64,000 nt of DNA from an uncultured Flavobacteriaceae bacterium (GTDB lineage: Bacteria; Bacteroidota; Bacteroidia; Flavobacteriales; Flavobacteriaceae). The position numbers were made by a program, and so were the translations under genes. Numbering within the stretch: the stretch's first letter is position 1; each line of letters starts with the position of its first letter. Positions 7,366 to 16,410 of the stretch are shown one piece after another. The notes under the pieces were generated by a model. The model did no database searches, was not told where the DNA came from, and was given only the letters and a program-made list of their open reading frames with translations. The stretch lies in the NCBI GenBank assembly GCA_947503005.1, contig CANNCA010000004.1:1-64000 (forward strand), written 5' to 3'.

Positions 7366-7383
7366 ACCCGACAACTGCCGGGT
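7366..7383 (-). terminator. Terminator for the FolK-dNK gene
   Basis: The reverse strand reads ACCCGGCA, GT, TGTCGGGT and then TTTTTGTTTTG. The hairpin lies about 90 bp after the stop at 7476. Confidence 0.6.
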
Positions 7384-7475
7384 CTAGGGTATAAAATCTG
7401 TGTTAGTTAATTGTTTCTATGAAAAGCTAAGAAAATAAATTCAATGTAGATCTGCAAAAAATCCTTAGAATTAAC

Positions 7476-8621
7476 TTAATAGGGCAGGCGGACAGCGAAT
7501 TTAAGTATTTGGTCGATGATGGTTTCATAATCCTTCTGTCGTTCCACAAAATCAAGATCTCCTAATTCTATGACAAGATTGTTTTGTTCCGGGTAACTTT
7601 TGATAAAATCAAAATAGCCTTGGTTGATTTTATCTAGATAGTCCGGTTCAATATTTTGTTCATAGTCCCTACCTCTTTTCTTTATATTTTCTAGAAGCCG
7701 CTCTGTAGTCTGATAGAGATATACGTAAATTCTGGGTTTTTTAACTTCTTTGTACATCAAATTGAACAACTTCCGGTAGAGTTCAAATTCATCTTTTTGA
7801 AGGGTGATCTTAGCAAAAATAAGCGACTTATAAATATCATAGTCGCTGACCATAAAACTTTTGAACAAGTCATATTGTGTGGTGTCCTCGGTAAATTGTT
7901 GATAGCGATCGGCTAAAAAGGACATTTCTAAAGGAAAAGCGTACCTGTTTTGATCTTCATAAAATTTCGGAAGAAACGGGTTGTCCGCAAAACGTTCGAG
8001 AACCATTTTTGCATTGAAATCTTCAGCTATTTTCTTGGCCAAGGTAGTCTTGCCCGCACCTATATTCCCTTCGATGGCAATAAAATTGGTATGGGCAAAA
8101 AGCTCAGTTCTATTTTTGAACAGCCGATAGACGGTTTTTTCCAATCGCCCTTTATCCTTACATTCTTGCAATAAATTTCGGCTGTCTTTGTTCAATACCG
8201 GGTGATAAAATTGAGGCGCAATATCGGCTAGAGGTTTCAGCACAAATTTCCGAAAGGGAAGTTCAGGATGCGGAATGATCAATGTCTCCGTAAAAAAAGC
8301 CTCGTTCCCGTAGTAAAGAATGTCGATATCCAAAGTTCTTGACTCATAGCCTTCTTCTTGGAAACGAACCCTTCCGAGGTCCACTTCGATTTTCAACAAG
8401 GATTCTAAAAGCGTCTGAGGTGATAAATTTGTTTGTAATGACAGGCATATGTTTAAAAAATCATCCGCTTCAAAACCCCATGCACTACTTCGATAAACGG
8501 GCGAAATACGTTCAATACCACCAATCCTTTTTTCTATTTCAAAAAGTCCGCTCTGAAGATGATTAAGCGAATCTCCAAGGTTGCTTCCCAAAGAAAGGTA
8601 TACGATTTTAGGGTCGTTCAT
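7476..8621 (-). CDS. folK: HPPK (FolK) fused to deoxynucleoside kinase
   Basis: Two enzymes share one chain of 381 residues. Residues 1-155 are 6-hydroxymethyl-dihydropterin pyrophosphokinase (folate synthesis): LSLGSNLGD at the start, substrate-loop SSAWGF, and the Mg-binding signature RTLDIDIL. Residues 175-381 are a deoxynucleoside kinase (salvage phosphorylation): P-loop GNIGAGKT (185-192), LERF, ADRYQQF, and the arginine lid KRGRDYEQN. The joint is at about 160-175 with no stop or frameshift. ATG 8621 is used because the four residues before it precede the usual family start. It is divergent from sppA. Confidence 0.92.
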   Translation of the reverse strand: MNDPKIVYLSLGSNLGDSLNHLQSGLFEIEKRIGGIERISPVYRSSAWGFEADDFLNICLSLQTNLSPQTLLESLLKIEVDLGRVRFQEEGYESRTLDIDILYYGNEAFFTETLIIPHPELPFRKFVLKPLADIAPQFYHPVLNKDSRNLLQECKDKGRLEKTVYRLFKNRTELFAHTNFIAIEGNIGAGKTTLAKKIAEDFNAKMVLERFADNPFLPKFYEDQNRYAFPLEMSFLADRYQQFTEDTTQYDLFKSFMVSDYDIYKSLIFAKITLQKDEFELYRKLFNLMYKEVKKPRIYVYLYQTTERLLENIKKRGRDYEQNIEPDYLDKINQGYFDFIKSYPEQNNLVIELGDLDFVERQKDYETIIDQILKFAVRLPY

Positions 8622-8659
8622 AAGTAGGTTCAAAGTATTAAAATGAAGACTTAGTTCAT

Positions 8660-8667
8660 TATCTTTG
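8660..8667 (+). promoter_or_regulatory. Flavobacterial -7 box for sppA
   Basis: TATCTTTG fits TAnnTTTG and lies 22 bp before the ATG at 8690. No clear -33 TTG is seen. Confidence 0.5.
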
Positions 8668-8689
8668 CCCCTAATTTAAGTCATTTCAA

Positions 8690-10450
8690 ATGAATTTTTT
8701 AAGAAATCTTTTAGCGGCTATTTTGGGCTGCCTCGTTGCTTTCGGAATCTTGTTCGTTATGTTTTTTCTATTCGCGAGTTTGTTGGGAAGCGGTGAAGAA
8801 TCTGTCGTAGTTAAGAAAAATTCTGTTTTGGAACTACAGTTACAATTACCTGTAAACGATTATGTGGGTAACCGTGATAAAGATCCTTTTGCTTTGTTTG
8901 CCGGAAGTTCACAGGGTTTAGATGAGATATTAAACGCTATTGCGATCGCCAAAGAAGATGATGATATTAAGGGAATTAGTATTAATAACACATTTTTGAT
9001 GGCCGGTCTAGCTCAAACACAAGAAATACGTAGGGCCTTGGAAGATTTTAAGGAGAGCCGAAAATTCATTTATACCTACAGTGATTTTTATATGCAGAAG
9101 GACTATTACCTGGCTAGCGTAGCCGATTCCATCTTCATCAACCCCGTGGGGGTATTAGATTTCAAGGGATTGTCGTCCGAGGTTCTGTTCTTCAAAAACC
9201 TGCAAGAAAAGACAGGAGTGAAAATGGAGGTCATTCGTCATGGTAAATATAAAAGTGCGGTCGAGCCTTTTCTTTCCAATGAAATGAGCGAGGCCAACAG
9301 AACACAGATTAAAGAATTGATTAGTTCTTTGTGGATGTCGATGATTGATGAAATTTCTTTGGGAAGGAATATTAGCCCCGAAAATTTGAACGCCATAGCA
9401 GATACTTTGGGAGGGCGAACTCCTGAACTGGCAAAATCTACCGGACTCATTGATGGTATCGCTTTTTATGATCAGTATGAGAATAGTTTGAGAAGGGCTA
9501 TCGGTATTTTGGAATCGGAAGACTTGAATGTCATCAATTTGGATGATTATGTTATTCGTGCCAATAAGAAAATTAAGAAAACAGGAAAGGATAAAATCGC
9601 TGTGATATTCGCACAAGGTGAAATTTTGTATGGCGAAGGTGGTGCCGACGTCATTGGTCAAGGTATCATGACAAAGGCCATTCGCAAGGCGAAGGAAGAC
9701 GAAGATATAAAGGCCATTGTGCTCCGAGTTGATTCTCCGGGGGGAAGCGCTTTGGTTTCCGATATTATTTGGCGCGAAATCGAACTGGCTAAAGAAGCAA
9801 AGCCCGTAGTGGTTTCTATGGGAAATGTTGCTGCTTCAGGAGGCTATTATATCTCGGCAGGGGCCCATAAAATATTTGCCGAACCTACCACGATTACAGG
9901 TTCGATAGGTGTTTTTGGTACCATTCCGAACATGGCAGAATTGGCCAACGATATTGGTATCAATGCAGAACAGGTAGGCACCAATCAGAACTCTATTGAC
10001 TATTCTATTTTTGAACCGATGACCGATGAATTCAGGAAAGTGGTACAAGAGGGCGTAGAAGATGTTTATGAAACTTTCTTGTCTCGGGTTTCTACCGGAA
10101 GAGGTATTTCGATTGCCGAGGCCGATAGCCTTGCCCAAGGAAGGGTTTGGAGCGGAGTCGAGGCAAAACGATTGGGGCTAGTCGACGAGCTCGGTAATCT
10201 GCAGGATGCCATTTCAGAAGCAGCTAGCATGGCTGAACTGGAAGAGTACGGAATCAAAAAGTACCCAAGGTACAAGACCGGCATCGAAAAACTTATGGAA
10301 GATTTGGGCGGCATGAGTGCCCAAACAAAGCAAAGTTTTATTAAGGAAGAAATTGGACTGGAAACCTATGCCATTCTAAAGCAGGTAAAAGCTGTCATGG
10401 AACAAAAGGGAGTTCAGGCCAGAATGCCATTCGTTTTAGATATCAAATAA
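8690..10450 (+). CDS. sppA: Signal peptide peptidase SppA, long form
   Basis: This inner-membrane serine protease degrades cleaved signal peptides. The 586-residue chain has an N-terminal membrane anchor (about 7-32) and two tandem ClpP/crotonase-like domains, as in the 67-kDa E. coli form. The catalytic pair is present: K188 in the first domain (KYKSAVEPF) and S383 in the second (NVAASGGYY). Further conserved blocks are VDSPGGSALVSD and TGSIGVFG. A -7 box lies just upstream. It converges on the DUF5723 gene with an 8-bp gap. Confidence 0.95.
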   Translation: MNFLRNLLAAILGCLVAFGILFVMFFLFASLLGSGEESVVVKKNSVLELQLQLPVNDYVGNRDKDPFALFAGSSQGLDEILNAIAIAKEDDDIKGISINNTFLMAGLAQTQEIRRALEDFKESRKFIYTYSDFYMQKDYYLASVADSIFINPVGVLDFKGLSSEVLFFKNLQEKTGVKMEVIRHGKYKSAVEPFLSNEMSEANRTQIKELISSLWMSMIDEISLGRNISPENLNAIADTLGGRTPELAKSTGLIDGIAFYDQYENSLRRAIGILESEDLNVINLDDYVIRANKKIKKTGKDKIAVIFAQGEILYGEGGADVIGQGIMTKAIRKAKEDEDIKAIVLRVDSPGGSALVSDIIWREIELAKEAKPVVVSMGNVAASGGYYISAGAHKIFAEPTTITGSIGVFGTIPNMAELANDIGINAEQVGTNQNSIDYSIFEPMTDEFRKVVQEGVEDVYETFLSRVSTGRGISIAEADSLAQGRVWSGVEAKRLGLVDELGNLQDAISEAASMAELEEYGIKKYPRYKTGIEKLMEDLGGMSAQTKQSFIKEEIGLETYAILKQVKAVMEQKGVQARMPFVLDIK

Positions 10451-10458
10451 AGGGGCCC

Positions 10459-11883
10459 TTAGTTTACTGGACAACCGTCGTTAGATGCCGGACCAGGTAT
10501 CGTTGGGCATCCATCCATTGAATTTATGACGCCATCATTGTCAGTATCATTAGATTTTGATTCCCCCCTTTTTTTAAATAGCGGCAACTTTAATCCTGCG
10601 TAAACGTCAGCACCCATAATCTCATCACTGACTAAGACTGAAAGAATTGAACCTGAACCTATATACAAAGGCCCGGCACGAAATCCTGCGCCCCATTGCA
10701 AGCCCGAGTACTGTAAAATACTAATCGGGGAATAGAAGCTGAACCATTTGCTTTCATATCTAGGAGTTAGCGAAACAATGTTCAGCACGCTTCCTGAATT
10801 GGCCTTTGACTTTGAAGTCAATGGAAAATCAGTATTTAGATTGAGGTAAAATTTGTTGTTGAAATTCCAGTCTGCATTGAAATGTACAGCGGTAGGTAGC
10901 CCTGCTTTTTGTGTTGCTCCTGAGCTTATTTCTGTATAATAGTTGTCCAATAGCTCTTCAAGTCCTTCTGCGCTGTCCAAATCTTCTTGACTTACCGAGT
11001 TATTGATATCATAAACCTTTTCGAGGCCATCCTTGTAGTTTATGGCCCCTAAATCCGTAATGGAAACCCCCAATTTCATCTTATATGCTCTGTCATTTTC
11101 GGGTCTCCATTCATAAACTCCGCCGATATCAATCCCGAAGCCGGAACCGGTTTTTTCGAATTCGTAATCTTGAAAGTCGCTACTATACCCATAGGTGATT
11201 TGTCCTGTTGATGTAACGCTACCGGTAGTCTGACCATTGGGTAGTGCAATACCGTCAGCGTCATAATCGAGAGTAACATTGCGACCAACTGCATAACCAT
11301 TTGCGTACCCTTGAAGGTACTTTATAGAAATTCCTCCTTTGATAAAATGTGCATCCGCATCCATCAGTATGGTTGCATAAGAAACTCCTATTTCAGACCA
11401 AGCATTCGCTTGTGCATAAAAATCCCCCTCATTGATATTATAATCCTCGTTTTCATCAAAATCATTGGTAGCGTTTTCAAAAGTTTTTCCGTTAATCTCA
11501 TTCACATTGAAGAAGATTCTACCTCGGGTAAATAAGGCCATTGCACTTTTTGCATCTATGTTGAATGAAAATGAAGGCCCTAAAACATCAACGTTACCGA
11601 ATATATTATTGTTATCGCTAGGTGATTTCAACGCATCTTCACTGAAATCGTAGTCGCTCTTCAAAGCATCACTAAGTTTCGCGCCGTAATAATCGTTGCC
11701 GACAAGGCCACTGAAGCCTGCTAGGTTGATGTCTGTGCGATAGGGCATATCAACAATATTCGCCGGATTGGAAATCAAACCGTGAACCCCACTATAATTG
11801 TCAGACAAGAATCCGATATAAGATTGGGCACTACAAAAAAAAGTACCTAATATAAATAGTACAAGTGATAAACGTTTCAGCAT
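10459..11883 (-). CDS. DUF5723-type outer membrane protein with calcium-repeat tail
   Basis: The 474-residue protein has a signal peptide ending near FCSAQ, then a long strand-rich region with glycine- and tyrosine-rich repeats typical of a barrel in the outer membrane. It resembles Bacteroidota DUF5723/PorV-like proteins. The last 30 residues carry NDTDNDGVINSMDGCP, a thrombospondin-3/OmpA-linker calcium-binding repeat with two cysteines, left without a following peptidoglycan-binding domain. ATG 11883 is chosen over the TTG three codons earlier. Function is unknown; an envelope structural or transport role is inferred. Confidence 0.75.
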   Translation of the reverse strand: MLKRLSLVLFILGTFFCSAQSYIGFLSDNYSGVHGLISNPANIVDMPYRTDINLAGFSGLVGNDYYGAKLSDALKSDYDFSEDALKSPSDNNNIFGNVDVLGPSFSFNIDAKSAMALFTRGRIFFNVNEINGKTFENATNDFDENEDYNINEGDFYAQANAWSEIGVSYATILMDADAHFIKGGISIKYLQGYANGYAVGRNVTLDYDADGIALPNGQTTGSVTSTGQITYGYSSDFQDYEFEKTGSGFGIDIGGVYEWRPENDRAYKMKLGVSITDLGAINYKDGLEKVYDINNSVSQEDLDSAEGLEELLDNYYTEISSGATQKAGLPTAVHFNADWNFNNKFYLNLNTDFPLTSKSKANSGSVLNIVSLTPRYESKWFSFYSPISILQYSGLQWGAGFRAGPLYIGSGSILSVLVSDEIMGADVYAGLKLPLFKKRGESKSNDTDNDGVINSMDGCPTIPGPASNDGCPVN

Positions 11884-12000
11884 CTCGGGCAAATTTGGTA
11901 TACCTTTACATTTTTTGGTATTGGTACGAGTTAAGGCGTTGGTTCCGAAATAACGTATGTTTTAAGGAAATATTATTCGTAGGAAAAATAATGTTAAATT

Positions 12001-12711
12001 ATGAATACAAGAGATAAGAAATTGGCATACCAGATTTATCTATTTCTGGGTGCACTCTTCATTACCTCGTTAGTCGTATCGAACCTAATATTTCAAAAGT
12101 TTTTTTATTGGAATCCGTTCGGTGATGTTACGGTCTTCGGAGTATCGTTGTTCGAAATTTCGGTAGGTGTATTACCATACCCGATCACTTTTTTAATTAC
12201 CGATTTAATTTCTGAAATATTCGGTCGTAAAAAAGCCAATCAAATCGTGACAGCGGGAATTTTCGCTTCTTTCTTCTCCATGGGCCTAATACTATTGGCA
12301 GATGCCGTACCTGCAATTGAATCTTCTCCCCTTGATGACAAAGTATTTAGCAGGGTGTTCGCCCTTTCACCAATTGCCGTATTGGCATCGATGCTAGCCT
12401 ATTTATTTGCACAATACATAGATATCGCCATCTACCATTTTTGGAAGAAACTAACTAAAGGAAAATATTTATGGTTGCGAAATAATTTCTCGACTTTCCT
12501 TTCACAGTTTGTCGATACCTTTACGGTAGTAGGTTTGCTTTGTGTCTTCGGGGTGCTCTCTTGGGACTTATTTTTCGGTCTCGTCATCAGCGGTTTTCTT
12601 TTTAAGATTTTAATCGCTTTTCTTGACACCCCTTTTCTATATTTCTTCGTATATCTAATAAGAAAGCGTTTCGGTCTTGAAATAGGTGAGGAAATCGACC
12701 TCGAAGCATAA
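12001..12711 (+). CDS. Queuosine precursor transporter (YhhQ/VUT family)
   Basis: The 236-residue integral membrane protein has about six hydrophobic helices. It carries the family blocks VSNLIFQKF, PYPITFLITDLISEIFGRKKA and QFVDTF. Members take up preQ0/preQ1 precursors for the tRNA base queuosine. No queuosine biosynthesis gene or preQ1 riboswitch is visible nearby, so the substrate follows from family membership only. Confidence 0.85.
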   Translation: MNTRDKKLAYQIYLFLGALFITSLVVSNLIFQKFFYWNPFGDVTVFGVSLFEISVGVLPYPITFLITDLISEIFGRKKANQIVTAGIFASFFSMGLILLADAVPAIESSPLDDKVFSRVFALSPIAVLASMLAYLFAQYIDIAIYHFWKKLTKGKYLWLRNNFSTFLSQFVDTFTVVGLLCVFGVLSWDLFFGLVISGFLFKILIAFLDTPFLYFFVYLIRKRFGLEIGEEIDLEA

Positions 12712-12834
12712 TATTCACAGCTTTTTAGAGTTAAGTCATTAGCGTCAAGAATTCTTGTATAAGAGCAAGGTATTTGTTCGTTCATGTCCTAGTTTAAGTA
12801 CCGATATGAAATTTCAAATAAAAGCATATTTGCA

Positions 12835-15558
12835 ATGAAAAAGTTTTTAAAGATTATAGGTGTTGTACTTCTCTTGGTGGTTGGTTTGCTCATTGCTGCG
12901 CCTTTTATCCTCGAAGCCAAAATCGGAGACCTGATTCGCGCGAATGTCAATAACAATGTCAACGCCAAATTAGATTTCTCCGATGCCAATCTAAGTTTGG
13001 TAAAGAGTTTTCCGAATGCTGAATTGGGATTAGTAAACGTTACACTTGTTAACAAAGCCCCTTTTGAGGGAGATACTCTCTTCGCAGCTAAAGATGTAAG
13101 TCTGACCTTGGGAATAAGCGAGCTTTTTAAAAGTGCAGGCGAACCTATCGGAATAAAAAACTTAAGTCTTGATGGGGCAATTATTCATGTCAAGGTGAAC
13201 GAAGCCGAAGTTGCGAACTATGAAATCGCAAAAGATGATAGCACGGCGGAGACCAAAACGGGAGCTTCTGAAGGATTCTCACTTGACCTCCAATCCTACG
13301 AAATTTTGAATTCGAAGGTCATATACGATGATAAGGCCGGGGAAATTTTTCTTGTCGTTTCGGATATTCAGCATACAGGAAAGGGCGATTTTTCAGCTAC
13401 CACTTCAGAACTGGACACCAGTACCGAGGCCTTTGTGACATTTGAATTCGATAGTACCAACTATTTAAAGAGGAACAAGGTTATATTGGATGCCCTAATC
13501 GGTATCGATTTGAAAGAAGACAAATACACCTTTCTGAAAAATAAGGCAATAGTAAATCAGTTGCCGTTGGTTTTCGAGGGATTTGTGAAAGTGAACGAGA
13601 ACAGTCAAGACATCGATATCAGTTTTAAAACTCCTTCTTCAGATTTCAAGAATTTCTTGGCAGTCATTCCCGAGCAATATTCAAAGAACATTTCAAACGT
13701 GGAGACCAGCGGAGATTTTACCGTGGTAGGAGAATTTAAAGGTGTTTCTGATGAACAGTATATTCCGAAATTCAATATCAAGATTAATTCGGATAACGCC
13801 TCCTTCAAATATCCTGATTTGCCAAAGTCGGTTCGTAATGTTTTTATCGATACCAAAATCATCAATACTACAGGTATTTCAGAAGACACCTATATTGATA
13901 TTGATAAGCTCTCATTCATGATAGATGACGACAAGTTCAACATGGTCGCGAAGATCAAAGAACTGATGGGCAATACCAAAGTGGATGCCCATGTCGATGC
14001 TAAAATGAATCTGGCCAATATTAAAAATGCATATCCGGTCCCAGCCGACCTTGATTTAAAGGGATTTTTAGATGCCGATGTTACAACGGCCTTTGATATG
14101 GCTTCCATCGAGAAAAAACAATATGAGAATACGAATACGACGGGCACGATGAGTTTGAAGGGGTTTGAATATAGTTCTGTTGAAATGGGTAATCCTGTAA
14201 AACTTAGTTCTACAGCAGTAACTTTTAATCCGAAGACGGTGACTTTAAATGAAATGAAAGGATCTACAGGTCAAACGGATTTCAATGCTATGGGTACGAT
14301 AACTAATTTGTTAGGCTTTCTCTTTAACGATGAAAAAGTTGAAGGGAATTTCACTTTGAATTCTAACACTTTTGTCTTGAACGATTTTATGGTAACGGAA
14401 GAAGGTGGGGAGAATGAAAATGGAGAATCGGGCGGGCAAACTGAACCTTCCGAAGAGAAGATAAAGATTCCTTCGTTTCTTGATGCCAATATCAATGCGT
14501 CCGCAAAAACGGTGGTGTATGATAACTTAACGCTGAACGATGTCAAGGGAAATTTACGCATCAAAGATGAGAAAGCGACCATGAGCAATATGACCTCCTC
14601 CACTTTGGGCGGGAAACTTGCATTTAACGGGGAGGTTTCCACAAAGAATGAAACCCCGACCTTCGCCATGAAATTGAACCTTGAGCAACTTGGGATTACC
14701 GAGACCTTCAAAACTATTGAACTTTTGCAGACAATAGCACCCATTGCAAGAATTTTCAAAGGAAAGTTAGACTCAGAAGTAGAGCTGTCCGGGGCATTGA
14801 ACGATGATTTCACGCCCGATTTGTTAACCTTGAGCGGAGATGTGTTAGCTAATATTTTTACAAGAGATTTTGAGACCGTTTCTTCTCCAGTTCTAAATGC
14901 ATTGACTTCAAAACTTGATTTTATCGACTTAAAACAATTGAACCTTGACGCCTTGAAAACCAACCTTTCGTTTAAAGATGGTCTGGTCAGCGTGAAACCG
15001 TTTACCATAAATTATAAAGATATTGCCATAAATATTGATGGCGGCCACTCATTCGACCAAAAATTGAATTACAAGGCTACCATGGAAGTTCCGGCTAAAT
15101 ATTTGGGTAGCGAAGTCAATAACTTAATCGCTAAAATCGACGATGATTCATTAGACGGTCTGACCATTCCTGTAATTGCTAATATTGGTGGAAATTATAC
15201 AAGTCCTGATGTGACCACAGACTTGACCGGGGGAGTCAAAAGTTTAACGACAAAATTGATTGACATTCAAAAACAAAAGCTCATCAATAAAGGAAAAGAC
15301 AAGGCAAGAGATTTATTGGGTGATGTTTTGGGGAAAAATGAGAGTGAAAAAGATTCAATAGCACAGCAAGAAGATCCAATGAAAGATAAGGCCAAAGATA
15401 TTTTGGGTGGTATTCTTGGAAAGGACAAGAAAGATTCTATCCAAATTAAAAACGACTCCTTACCTCCTAAAAAAGAGGAGGAAGCGGTCAAAGAAAAAGC
15501 AAAGGATATTTTGGGCGGCTTGCTCGGCAAAAGGAAAAAGAAGGATTCTACGAATTAA
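12835..15558 (+). CDS. AsmA-family envelope protein with C-terminal repeats
   Basis: The 907-residue protein starts with a single membrane anchor (about 5-27), then a long beta-strand-rich region of AsmA/TamB type, including an AsmA-like C-terminal domain at about 530-800. AsmA-like proteins form lipid-carrying bridges or modulate outer-membrane assembly. After residue 815 the chain changes to three copies of a charged repeat containing KAKDILGGxLGK, separated by acidic or DSI-containing linkers. The 3' end overlaps the convergent DUF2797 gene by 11 bp. Confidence 0.85.
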   Translation: MKKFLKIIGVVLLLVVGLLIAAPFILEAKIGDLIRANVNNNVNAKLDFSDANLSLVKSFPNAELGLVNVTLVNKAPFEGDTLFAAKDVSLTLGISELFKSAGEPIGIKNLSLDGAIIHVKVNEAEVANYEIAKDDSTAETKTGASEGFSLDLQSYEILNSKVIYDDKAGEIFLVVSDIQHTGKGDFSATTSELDTSTEAFVTFEFDSTNYLKRNKVILDALIGIDLKEDKYTFLKNKAIVNQLPLVFEGFVKVNENSQDIDISFKTPSSDFKNFLAVIPEQYSKNISNVETSGDFTVVGEFKGVSDEQYIPKFNIKINSDNASFKYPDLPKSVRNVFIDTKIINTTGISEDTYIDIDKLSFMIDDDKFNMVAKIKELMGNTKVDAHVDAKMNLANIKNAYPVPADLDLKGFLDADVTTAFDMASIEKKQYENTNTTGTMSLKGFEYSSVEMGNPVKLSSTAVTFNPKTVTLNEMKGSTGQTDFNAMGTITNLLGFLFNDEKVEGNFTLNSNTFVLNDFMVTEEGGENENGESGGQTEPSEEKIKIPSFLDANINASAKTVVYDNLTLNDVKGNLRIKDEKATMSNMTSSTLGGKLAFNGEVSTKNETPTFAMKLNLEQLGITETFKTIELLQTIAPIARIFKGKLDSEVELSGALNDDFTPDLLTLSGDVLANIFTRDFETVSSPVLNALTSKLDFIDLKQLNLDALKTNLSFKDGLVSVKPFTINYKDIAINIDGGHSFDQKLNYKATMEVPAKYLGSEVNNLIAKIDDDSLDGLTIPVIANIGGNYTSPDVTTDLTGGVKSLTTKLIDIQKQKLINKGKDKARDLLGDVLGKNESEKDSIAQQEDPMKDKAKDILGGILGKDKKDSIQIKNDSLPPKKEEEAVKEKAKDILGGLLGKRKKKDSTN

Positions 15559-16345
15559 CGTCTAGCCCGACAAAATGCCCTTCGCTACCCCGAACGTTAA
15601 ATACAGTATCATCCTCAAAAATCAGATACTGCCCTTTGATGCCTTTTAATACCCCATCGAAATTTGGTGTTTTAGACAAATTGAGACTTTTAACCTTTTT
15701 CGGATATTGAAGTACGGGGAATTCTAAATTGGTCTCCGAATTACTTTCAATAAAATACTCGGCTGCTTCTTCAGGAATATATTGTCGTAGCTTATTACGC
15801 CATTCGACAAGATTCTCATCAACCACCTCGTTTTTGAGCATGGTACGCCAATTGGTCTTGTCGCCGATATGATCCTTTAAGGCAACTTCTGTGATTCCTG
15901 CCAAATATCGATTGGGTACTTCTACGATTTCTATAGCTTCATGTGCTCCTTGGTCGATCCATCGCGTAGGTACCTGTGTTTTTCGAGTCACACCAACTTT
16001 TATATTGCTCGAATTTGCGAGGTAAACAATATGGGGCTGCAATTGAACTTTTTTCTCATAATCCAAATCTCGGTCTTCTTTGTCTAAATGCGCCGTACTC
16101 AACTCTGGGCGCATGATCCAATCTCCGGCTGACGGTATTTCAAAAAAGCAATTCTTACAGAAGCCTTGTCTGAAAATGGGGCGATCTTCCCCACAATTCA
16201 AACATTGGTATTTGATAAAATTGATTTGTAATCTCTTATCTAGTATCTGGTTGACGTTCAGAAAATCGTTCTCAAAAACCATGTAATATTGTATGGGACT
16301 TCCGATTTCTGTTTGCATTTTTCGTAGAACGCCTTCGTATTGCAT
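15548..16345 (-). CDS. DUF2797 protein
   Basis: This 265-residue soluble protein has a four-cysteine knuckle CLNCGEDRPIFRQGFCKNC at about 48-66. It also carries YLANSSNIKVGVTRKTQVPT, whose YLA...KVG pattern recalls the opening of GIY-YIG domains, and RWIDQGA. The family is widespread and uncharacterised. Fold similarity to GIY-YIG is my reading of the motif, without an evident catalytic set. It is divergent from the GH3 gene. Confidence 0.82.
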   Translation of the reverse strand: MQYEGVLRKMQTEIGSPIQYYMVFENDFLNVNQILDKRLQINFIKYQCLNCGEDRPIFRQGFCKNCFFEIPSAGDWIMRPELSTAHLDKEDRDLDYEKKVQLQPHIVYLANSSNIKVGVTRKTQVPTRWIDQGAHEAIEIVEVPNRYLAGITEVALKDHIGDKTNWRTMLKNEVVDENLVEWRNKLRQYIPEEAAEYFIESNSETNLEFPVLQYPKKVKSLNLSKTPNFDGVLKGIKGQYLIFEDDTVFNVRGSEGHFVGLDVNS

Positions 16346-16410
16346 GTATGTAATTGTTATTTGAAAATGATAGTTTAATACGCTATTTTAGGAGGATAAA
16401 TATACCTAAA

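Noticed and set aside
9155-9661. Reverse-strand open frame of 168 codons
   Set aside because: It is antisense to sppA and shows no recognisable domain.
12712-12834. preQ1 or other riboswitch near the queuosine-type transporter
   Set aside because: Neither this gap nor the region before 12001 shows the preQ1 stem-loop and A-rich tail.
14271-15008. Reverse-strand open frame of 245 codons
   Set aside because: It is antisense to the AsmA-like gene, Ser- and Phe-rich, and has no promoter or domain.
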